A DNA stretch of 39,386 nt, taken from the NCBI GenBank assembly GCA_005887825.1, contig VBQC01000174.1, positions 1 through 39,386 on the forward strand, in the 5' to 3' direction. Position 1 is the first letter of the stretch; each line of letters starts with the position of its first letter. The translations under genes were made by a program, and so were the position numbers. Below the pieces are notes generated by a model that saw nothing but the letters and a program-made list of their open reading frames with translations, was not told the DNA's origin and did not search any database. Shown one piece after another: positions 33,188 through 39,386 of this stretch. The DNA is from Verrucomicrobiota bacterium. GTDB lineage: Bacteria; Verrucomicrobiota; Verrucomicrobiia; Chthoniobacterales; UBA10450.

Positions 33188-33995
33188 TTTCTAAGACAAC
33201 TGTGCGTGCATCGTCGAGTGCGATTTGATCACCAATATCACCGGATGGCGTAATCCAACGAAGTGTCCAGCCAACTTCACGAACCATTTGAAATAGATCT
33301 TCGACCGACGCTCCTGCTAGTTGCAAATTTGCAGGGCATAATTCGATCAGTCCCACGGCGAGTATTCGCTCACGCAACACTCTCGCAGCTCCCCACAGCA
33401 CCTCGCATTCAAACCCCTCGACATCAATTTTCGCGAAATCTACGGATCGTATGCCAGAGTCACTCACAAAGTCATCGAATGACACAGTTCGCACTTCGAC
33501 GACATTGTTGCGCTCAGCATAACCGTACGGCAGTAGCCGATTCGTTCCTGATGATGCGGGGTTCGCAAAAAAACTCATACGCCCTGTCGAACGCGCAACC
33601 GCGCATTCGTGGCATTCAATTGTTCTCTCCACGTCATTGGCTCTCACATTCGCCAACAGCCGTTCGAAGGTCCTTGGAGAAGGTTCGAAGGCATGGATGG
33701 CACCAGAAGGTTGAATCTTCGCCATCGTGATGCAAAACGCTCCAGAATTTGCACCAATGTCGAAGACTACGCCGCTTGGTAGCACAAGTCGCTCCATAAA
33801 CAGGCGTTCCTTTTTCGTCGGCATCATTCCATGCGCTTCCCAGAATTCGCCGAACGTTTCAAAACCAGCGAGTCGGCCGCCACCCGCGAGTTCGACGTAT
33901 CGCGATCGCTTAGAACACCAACGTATCCACGGCAACCACATCGCTGGCGTTATGAACAAAGTCGAGGAGTTCTTACAGAATTGTTGCGGGAACAT
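33147..33995 (-). CDS. FkbM family methyltransferase
   Basis: 282 residues. Motif I reads VVFDIGANSGAFCITMAK, then GAIHAFEPSPRTFERLLANV and VDFAKIDVEGFECEVLWGA, with VGLIELCPANLQ near the end. It is the second of two tandem FkbM genes. Such a pair suggests two methoxy groups on the repeat unit. The gene lies 13 bp downstream of the GT4 gene. Confidence 0.92.
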   Translation of the reverse strand: MFPQQFCKNSSTLFITPAMWLPWIRWCSKRSRYVELAGGGRLAGFETFGEFWEAHGMMPTKKERLFMERLVLPSGVVFDIGANSGAFCITMAKIQPSGAIHAFEPSPRTFERLLANVRANDVERTIECHECAVARSTGRMSFFANPASSGTNRLLPYGYAERNNVVEVRTVSFDDFVSDSGIRSVDFAKIDVEGFECEVLWGAARVLRERILAVGLIELCPANLQLAGASVEDLFQMVREVGWTLRWITPSGDIGDQIALDDARTVVLENVALVPKDGADLE

Positions 33996-34008
33996 GAGCT
34001 TTGTGTGG

Positions 34009-35103
34009 TCAGAATAAAGGAGACGGATTTGTGACCGAGCCGGTGAGCCAGTCGTACATACGCGCTACCCCGTCTCTCATCGCAGCAGTTGAGAACCGAG
34101 CGCTCACGTCATCATATGCCGCATCTGTGATTTGCTTGTAGAGACTTGCATCGTCACAAAGCGCCAACGAATTTTCTGCCAAGCTTGGCACATCTCCGTA
34201 CTTTGCGGTGACCGCAGTTAAACCTAGGCAGAGAATTTCGTCCGAGCCGGCGCCGGTTAGATACGCCGCGACGGGCACACCGCGCACTATCGCTTCCAGA
34301 ATTCGCAAACCGAAAGGCTCCTTCGCCGCAGTGAAGAGCGCAATGTCAATACCCGACCAGAATGCATCGAGATCGCGAATATATCCCGGGAAAAAAAAGA
34401 CTCCGCTTAACCCGCGGCGGTTCGTTTCTTCCTCCAGCTTGCTCCGCTCAGGTCCCTCACCTGCGATGACGAATCGAGCGCCGCTGCGTTGCGCGTGGAT
34501 CGCCTCGGCGACATCGAGAAATTCGAAAATACCTTTGTCTTTTGCGAGGCGAGTAGCCATTCCGAATACAGGTGAATCGGTCGAGCGTGGCAATCGGTCC
34601 GGCTTTGCCGCATTCGGCAAGTCGACGGCATTGTAAACACATTCGACCGCAGAATCTAAACCGGCTACACGCCACGCGCGCGCTACGTCTTTGCTCACTG
34701 CAATAACCACATCAACAAGCGATCGGTTGACGCGGTTTAGCACTCGCGTTTTCAACGAACGATCCAATGGCGGGTAATTGTGAGCGTGGTAAACGACGGG
34801 ACTTCGCTTTGCGAAGAGCGCGACAGTGTTGCTCCACAGCAATCCACCGTGGACATGAACAACGGACCAATCTCGCGCCAACACTTCGTGACAATGTCGC
34901 ACCGCTCTGAAATTCGGACAGGAACCGTGGAGAAAAATGTGAGGCACGTCGTACCGTTCGAGCAAATCGAGAAACTCCACGCTGTCGTATATCGCCAGCA
35001 CATGCGCATCCAGTCCGGAACGTCGCTGCGCGGCAGCAAGCAGTGCAGCAATTCGTTGCATTCCGCCGAACGGTCTAGCGGGTACAACGTGCAGAACAGT
35101 CAT
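34009..35103 (-). CDS. Glycosyltransferase family 4 (GT-B)
   Basis: 364 residues. The start VLHVVPARPFGGMQRIAALL is the usual GT4 opening. HVHGGLLWSNTVALFAKRSPVVYHAHNYP marks the acceptor domain. FVIAGEGPERSKLEEETNRRG, then GVFFFPGYIRDLDAFWSGIDIALFTAAKEPFGLRILEAIVRGVPVAAY form the donor domain with the E-x7-E element. It overlaps the upstream gene by 4 bp (ATGA). Confidence 0.93.
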   Translation of the reverse strand: MTVLHVVPARPFGGMQRIAALLAAAQRRSGLDAHVLAIYDSVEFLDLLERYDVPHIFLHGSCPNFRAVRHCHEVLARDWSVVHVHGGLLWSNTVALFAKRSPVVYHAHNYPPLDRSLKTRVLNRVNRSLVDVVIAVSKDVARAWRVAGLDSAVECVYNAVDLPNAAKPDRLPRSTDSPVFGMATRLAKDKGIFEFLDVAEAIHAQRSGARFVIAGEGPERSKLEEETNRRGLSGVFFFPGYIRDLDAFWSGIDIALFTAAKEPFGLRILEAIVRGVPVAAYLTGAGSDEILCLGLTAVTAKYGDVPSLAENSLALCDDASLYKQITDAAYDDVSARFSTAAMRDGVARMYDWLTGSVTNPSPLF

Positions 35104-36365
35104 CGTTTTTGGCCTTCGACCACCGCGCCTAACAAATCACTTTCGCTTGCAGCTAGTGATTTGAGCGCGGCAACTAAACGCTCACCGTAACGTTCCCACG
35201 TGAAGTCGCGCGCTCGCTCACGCGCAGCGTGCGCCATGCGCTCACGTAGTTGTCGATCCTCTATGATTTCGGCGATCGCATTCGCGAGCGCTTCTGGATC
35301 GCGCGAGGGCACGATGCGGCCTTCGATGCTATCGCGGACCATAGACCCCGTTTCCCACGTCGTGACGATGGGAATTCCGCAAGCCAGAGCCTCGTATATC
35401 GCCTCCGCCGAAGCTTCCGCCAGTGACGGCAGCACGAATACATCGGCAGCAGCGTATTCTTGCGCCATGTCCGCACGCGGAATGCGCCCGAGAAATGTCA
35501 GGTGACGGCAATGTTTCTGATCCGCGACCGAACGTTGCACGTTGCCGGCAACTCGAAATTCACAGCGGATTCCTAGCGCGACCAGTTTTTCGACGGCCAT
35601 CGCAAAGTAATGAATACCCTTTCGCAACTCCGCTGTTCCAGCGAAAAGAATGCGGCCACGTACCGAATGTGGTTCTATCTCAAACCAGCGCGCATGCATC
35701 CCGTAAGGGACAAACGCCGTGCGTTCTCTCCGAACTCCCCAGTTGGCAATCAGGTCCTCGCGCACCATGTCCGATGAGCAAACGAAATAATCGCTAAGCT
35801 TCAGTATCAGATCCTCAACGCCAAACTCGTGGCGGATCGCCGAAGAGTTCGGCACGTTCGGTTCCCAGTCAGGGAATCGTCGTCGTTCTTCGGCAAGGAT
35901 GCGTTCCGTGCTGAGCGGAATGTAAATTTCCGAGACGATACTGAGACCCCGCTGTTTTGCCGACACGAGCAATGGCCCGCATTCGCTGAGCATGGAGTAG
36001 ATGTGCGTTGCGTTGCCAAAGCCATGTCGCGTCATCGCGCGACCCAGCGCATTCGAAAAGCGGAGTGACTCACGAACAGTTGCGGTGGGATCATGTTTAG
36101 TAAATGCTCGCCGCAAACCATGGGTAAGACTGATTCCCGGAAATGTCGTCGTCTTCGCGCGGATGTTTCCTGGCAAACGGCGCCCGGCTAATCGCCGTGC
36201 CGGTCTCCCTAAAAGTGGTAAGACCGCCGCAGCGGAAAATAACTCTCCAAGACCGATATCGCCAGTGATGTCGGTGTAAAAACGCTCGAGCATTCCGGCT
36301 TTTTCGAGAATTGCGGGCACCGCGTACCCACGCCGCGCGCCAATCTGAGCGACGATAAATTTCAC
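35100..36365 (-). CDS. Glycosyltransferase family 4 (GT-B)
   Basis: 421 residues. The N-terminal domain has KFIVAQIGARRGYAVPAILEKAG and a lower-similarity region. The C-terminal domain shows RILFAGTAELRKGIHYFAMAVEKL, ADVFVLPSLAEASAEAIYEALACGIPIVTT and DSIEGRIVPSRDPEALANAIAEI, the classic GT4 donor site. ATGA overlaps exist at both ends, with the methyltransferase gene upstream and the next GT4 downstream. Confidence 0.92.
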   Translation of the reverse strand: MKFIVAQIGARRGYAVPAILEKAGMLERFYTDITGDIGLGELFSAAAVLPLLGRPARRLAGRRLPGNIRAKTTTFPGISLTHGLRRAFTKHDPTATVRESLRFSNALGRAMTRHGFGNATHIYSMLSECGPLLVSAKQRGLSIVSEIYIPLSTERILAEERRRFPDWEPNVPNSSAIRHEFGVEDLILKLSDYFVCSSDMVREDLIANWGVRRERTAFVPYGMHARWFEIEPHSVRGRILFAGTAELRKGIHYFAMAVEKLVALGIRCEFRVAGNVQRSVADQKHCRHLTFLGRIPRADMAQEYAAADVFVLPSLAEASAEAIYEALACGIPIVTTWETGSMVRDSIEGRIVPSRDPEALANAIAEIIEDRQLRERMAHAARERARDFTWERYGERLVAALKSLAASESDLLGAVVEGQKR

Positions 36366-36991
36366 AGCGGCTTCGTCGCTCTTGCGATCATCGTCATCCA
36401 GAGTCCCGGTATCCTTCCGGCGCCGCGGAACTCCAGATTCCTAAAGCCACCTTCCGTCAGCAGTCGACCGAGTGTGCGCTTGCTCCATAGCTTGATGTGT
36501 CCGCCCTCCCACAACGGATTAGCGTGCGTGTCCCATTTTCCGAGCAACGAGATCATCAAATTCTTGAGGTAACCATGATACGGCGTCGTACAGATGAAAC
36601 GTCCGCCTGGCTTCAGAGCCTCGAAACAGGCTTTGGCCCACGCGCGCGGAGCGTGAAGGTGCTCGACGACCTCCGTGCTGATGACGATGTCGAACGGCGG
36701 TTCGCCGAGTTGCTGCAAGACTTCCGCATCTGCGGCGAGAAGTTCAAAGCGTCCATTGGGATATGTCTTGCGCGCTAAGTCGATCCCTTGCGCACTTAAA
36801 TCAGTGCCCACAACTTCGCAGCCGCGCTTCAGGAATTCGCCACAAAGGAAACCGTTTCCGCAGCCAACATCAAGGACCCGTGTGCCGGGCATCAAATCAT
36901 CCGCAAACGCAAACACGTGCGGCATGAAGCGGGCGTGCATGTGCGACGCGGCGCCGCTGGAAAATCTGTATTCCTGGTATGTCTCGTTCAA
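36362..36991 (-). CDS. Class I SAM-dependent methyltransferase
   Basis: 209 residues from the TTG at 36991, which overlaps the flippase stop (TTGA). The frame is open far upstream, but that is a shadow of the flippase gene. Motif I is RVLDVGCGNGFLCGEFLKRG, then VVGTDLSAQGIDLARK, FDIVISTEVVEHLHAPRAW and EALKPGGRFICTTPYHGYLKNLMISLLG. This is the Methyltransf_11 / UbiG-like fold. In this locus it probably modifies a sugar or terminates the chain, but the substrate is inferred from context only. Confidence 0.88.
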   Translation of the reverse strand: MNETYQEYRFSSGAASHMHARFMPHVFAFADDLMPGTRVLDVGCGNGFLCGEFLKRGCEVVGTDLSAQGIDLARKTYPNGRFELLAADAEVLQQLGEPPFDIVISTEVVEHLHAPRAWAKACFEALKPGGRFICTTPYHGYLKNLMISLLGKWDTHANPLWEGGHIKLWSKRTLGRLLTEGGFRNLEFRGAGRIPGLWMTMIARATKPL

Positions 36992-38352
36992 AACCGTAGC
37001 AATCGAGTTTTCAATTCCAAAAGATCGCTGATTCGCGGCAGCAATGCGTTCAGCAAAGCACGATGAAAATGCCATCGCGCGGCGAACATCATCACAATTA
37101 AAACGATTGTCTGCGAACCGATCGCGGCAAAGACGACGCCATAAATCCCGACCACCGGCGCAAGCAACCAACCCATCGCAATCATCACCACCAGACCGGC
37201 CGCTCTGGCTTCCAAGCCAACGAACGCGCGACCCTGCGCGCGCATTGATTCTTCCAGAATGCTCGCCTGCCCGGTCAATGCTGCCGCGGGAATGAGTAGA
37301 ATCGCCGGCCAGATCGCCGGCCGGAACACCGCTCCATATAATAATGGCAACACGATTGGAATGATGACCGCTACTCCAAGACCGGCAATTAGCCATGTCC
37401 AGGCAGTAAACCGGAACATTCGCGCGACACGATCGAAACCTTCGCGATCTTTTACCTGGGCGGACATGCCAAAGCTCACTGTCCCTGCTGCGCCAGCGAG
37501 GCTGTTGACGACGGAAGCTGCGGTAAGAGCGACGGCGTAAAAGCCGAGCTGTGCGGTGCCAAGCAGATAAAGCAGCAACGCTTTGTCGGCGGATGCCGCA
37601 AGCGCACCAAGCAATCCGGCCAAACCGTACGGGAGCGCCTCGCGAAGAACGGCATCTACGGGTTCCATTGGACCAGGGAGGGGCGCGCGTTGCACTGCCA
37701 AGGTCACGCGAGCGAAAGCGACTGCGGCGTTTGCGATAAGCAAACCTACGACGAACCAGCCGACGTCGCGAACTCCCGTAAACCACAAGACGACGACAAA
37801 TAGCAGGTAAACGGGATTCACTATGAGGCGTGTCCAGTTCATCTGGGCAAACCAACCCGCCCCCTGATCGATCGCGATCATCGCCAGCGAGACTTGATTG
37901 AAGATGATGAACGGGACGAAAACGTACGCGGCGTTCCGGAGGACTGTATCATTGCCAGGCAGAAGCCACGGAATTGCTACAGCGCAAAGCACCGCGACAA
38001 CTGTTCCGGTCAGCAGCGTAAGCACCAAGCCGGTCCGGATCACTCGCGCGAGATCATGGGCGCGTCCGGCGCGGCGGGCCAGCGCAACGCTAACACCCAT
38101 TCCACCCATGGCCGCGAACACTCCCGGCCAAAGAATGGCAGCGGCGAACTGACCGCGTCCCACAGGACCGAGCAACCGCGCAACTAAAATTCCCTGAACA
38201 ACTGTGCACGCCTGGATGACAACATTGGTGATCAGTGTGGAAGCGAATTCCCGCGAGCCGATGGGACGTATTCTTGGCGCGCTTGCGACGTCGGCCGCAA
38301 TAGCGCCGTCCTTTAACACGACCTCCGCGTGGGTGTCAGGATCGGAATTCAT
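36988..38352 (-). CDS. Wzx-type polysaccharide flippase (MOP superfamily)
   Basis: 454 residues with about 12-14 membrane helices. The start of the fold reads FASTLITNVVIQACTVVQGILVARLLGPVGRGQFAAAILWPG, with the typical 'LGPxGRGxFA' motif. Later stretches are DKALLLYLLGTAQLGFYAVALTAASVVNSLAGAAG and VLPLLYGAVFRPAIWPAILLIPAAALTGQ. It would move lipid-linked repeat units across the inner membrane. It is the first gene of the long minus-strand series; TTGA overlap couples it to the methyltransferase. Confidence 0.93.
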   Translation of the reverse strand: MNSDPDTHAEVVLKDGAIAADVASAPRIRPIGSREFASTLITNVVIQACTVVQGILVARLLGPVGRGQFAAAILWPGVFAAMGGMGVSVALARRAGRAHDLARVIRTGLVLTLLTGTVVAVLCAVAIPWLLPGNDTVLRNAAYVFVPFIIFNQVSLAMIAIDQGAGWFAQMNWTRLIVNPVYLLFVVVLWFTGVRDVGWFVVGLLIANAAVAFARVTLAVQRAPLPGPMEPVDAVLREALPYGLAGLLGALAASADKALLLYLLGTAQLGFYAVALTAASVVNSLAGAAGTVSFGMSAQVKDREGFDRVARMFRFTAWTWLIAGLGVAVIIPIVLPLLYGAVFRPAIWPAILLIPAAALTGQASILEESMRAQGRAFVGLEARAAGLVVMIAMGWLLAPVVGIYGVVFAAIGSQTIVLIVMMFAARWHFHRALLNALLPRISDLLELKTRLLRF

Positions 38353-38387
38353 CGCGTGCCATGGAACGACTAAGGAACGGTAGAAAT

Positions 38388-38495
38388 TACGGGACAGGAG
38401 CTAGACGATAGCAGCTAGAAAATGGGAGACGAACTTCAATCCTCGATCTTCCATCGGAACTTCGTCAGTCGTCTCGTTATCTCGTTACCGACTCG
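38388..38495 (+). repeat. 7-bp-period repeat tract between genes
   Basis: Degenerate heptads (GACAGGA, GCTAGAC, GATAGCA, then CGTCAGT, CGTCTCG) fill most of the 132-bp gap upstream of the flippase and run into the 3' end of the GH-like gene. A promoter for the flippase operon would have to lie in or near it. Confidence 0.5.
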
Positions 38496-39386
38496 CTTCT
38501 GCGTAAAGTTTTTTAATTTTTGCAACGCCAGCGTTGTCGTACCAGCAATTAAAAAGAAGGATATCGCCGCATCGCACGGCATTTAGCAGGGCGGCGTGGT
38601 CCTCGGGCCGATCGCCGTCGGCCGCCATTAAAATGCTAAACGCTTTCGGGTAAACCATGCGAGCCCCACTCGGCGTGGAAGTGACTCTGTGGTGCACATA
38701 GGAATTTAGCGGAGCGGAATACGCGAAGTAACGCATCGATTCGTTTTCAGGAATCAACAGGATATCAGGATACGCGTCGGCGACAGTCTTAAAGACGTCC
38801 GAATTAATTGGGCCACGCATAGTGGCGCTCGAATCCACATAGAAAAGCGTGCAACCCCACCGTTGTTTTGCGTAGCCAATTTTGTCTTTAAGAACCTGCG
38901 CTGCGTGCTCATTATCGGCAGCTTGTTGCACCGGTTTACCGTCAATGAAGGTGATTTGTTGCGGACGAATGCAGACCCCAACCTTTAGTCCGGCGACGCG
39001 GAACTTTTCAAAGTAATCGTCAATAGCGCTTCTCTGGCCGGCACCCTTAAAGCCCGTTTCAGGGGCCAGAATCGGCGTCAGCCGAGGATCACCGTAGTAG
39101 CAGGCTTCCAGAAACTCTTCTCCTTCTGGATCCCAAGTAATCATTCCCTGTGCGTTTGCACCCTTTAACACTTTGATGCTGTTATCGGCCATTTCGAGAA
39201 GCGCGGCGCGGAAGCCGACCCTGCCTTCCTCAGTAGTGACGTCGATCTTCCCCGAGTTCAGAATCCAGCGGCGCCGATTGGTTGCTACTTTAATTCCCGA
39301 ACTGGCTAGAAAAATCGCGCCAATCGGACGGCGGTCTGTCCATTTTATTTGGAACGGATACTTCTCTGCGTAACGGTTCAGAACGT
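38485..39386 (-). CDS. GH-like TIM-barrel protein (5' partial)
   Basis: The frame is open to the right window edge, giving about 300 residues. It has GAIFLASSGIKVATNRRRW, then DNSIKVLKGANAQGMITWDPEGEEF, GLKVGVCIRPQQITF, CTLFYVDSSATMRGP and PDILLIPENESMRYFAYSAPL. Alternating strand/helix with conserved acidic residues after strands (WDPEGEE, YVDSS, IPENE) is like a glycoside-hydrolase TIM barrel, but I cannot name the family. Beside an exopolysaccharide locus it could trim or edit the polymer. No signal peptide can be judged because the start is outside. Confidence 0.6.
   Translation of the reverse strand, partial: VLNRYAEKYPFQIKWTDRRPIGAIFLASSGIKVATNRRRWILNSGKIDVTTEEGRVGFRAALLEMADNSIKVLKGANAQGMITWDPEGEEFLEACYYGDPRLTPILAPETGFKGAGQRSAIDDYFEKFRVAGLKVGVCIRPQQITFIDGKPVQQAADNEHAAQVLKDKIGYAKQRWGCTLFYVDSSATMRGPINSDVFKTVADAYPDILLIPENESMRYFAYSAPLNSYVHHRVTSTPSGARMVYPKAFSILMAADGDRPEDHAALLNAVRCGDILLFNCWYDNAGVAKIKKLYAEASR

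Noticed and set aside
36992..37855. Upstream extension of the SAM methyltransferase frame
   Set aside because: It lies entirely over the flippase gene in another frame and is Arg/Ser-rich; the TTGA overlap gives a better start.

Overview
The window looks like a chromosomal fragment of a Gram-negative soil bacterium. The best guess is a Verrucomicrobiota of the Chthoniobacterales / Udaeobacter type. This is inference from gene style and no rRNA marker is present: class III cyclase-FlgO-TPR and FlgO-TPR receptors, a bactofilin, paired VOC proteins, a Wza/Wzz-BY-kinase export system, very tight gene overlaps, many degraded genes, and heptamer-type low-complexity repeats.

Layout. (1) 1-6.5 kb: the 3' end of an FMN-reductase-like gene, then minus-strand genes for two VOC proteins, an aquaporin-family channel, a small membrane ORF with no usual start and an orphan zf-HC2 anti-sigma-like protein. 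Next come decayed genes (a 3'-truncated glycogen debranching enzyme and a frameshifted secreted protein), several small hypotheticals, and a small gene interrupted by an in-frame TGA. (2) 7-11.7 kb: a bactofilin (+), then on the minus strand a FlgO/TPR receptor coupled to an adenylate/guanylate cyclase-FlgO-TPR gene that carries a frameshift, and the N-terminal stub of a third family member. (3) 11.7-17.1 kb: an eroded accessory region. It holds half of an MFS transporter, small helix-turn-helix proteins, a probable replication/regulatory protein, a frameshifted and truncated tyrosine recombinase, a phage-like fragment, a 58-bp perfect direct repeat beside a tRNA-3'-end-like sequence, and a long hairpin. 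(4) 17.1-39.4 kb: a large exopolysaccharide locus.

In the exopolysaccharide locus, plus-strand genes make the export machine: a FecR-domain lipoprotein, an outer-membrane beta-barrel, a Wza-type export protein, and a Wzz/BY-kinase with a Tyr-rich tail. They face a convergent, almost gapless minus-strand series: Wzx-type flippase, SAM methyltransferase, two GT4 enzymes, two tandem FkbM methyltransferases, another glycosyltransferase, a Wzy-type polymerase, two more GT4 enzymes, a WcaF-like acyltransferase, a GT2, the initiating phosphoglycosyltransferase and an O-antigen-ligase/Wzy_C-type protein. A GH-like TIM-barrel protein lies at the right edge. The set fits a Wzx/Wzy-dependent pathway: priming on undecaprenyl phosphate, sugar addition, methyl/acyl decoration, flipping, polymerisation, then export through the Wzc-Wza-barrel path.

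The main unexplained structure is a family of 7-bp-period degenerate repeats scattered through the exopolysaccharide locus. They lie between genes and also inside open reading frames, where they supply coding sequence and stop codons. A second dispersed repeat of about 60 bp occurs three times (6.8, 7.7, 16.8 kb) and forms the C-terminal tail of the TPR receptor.
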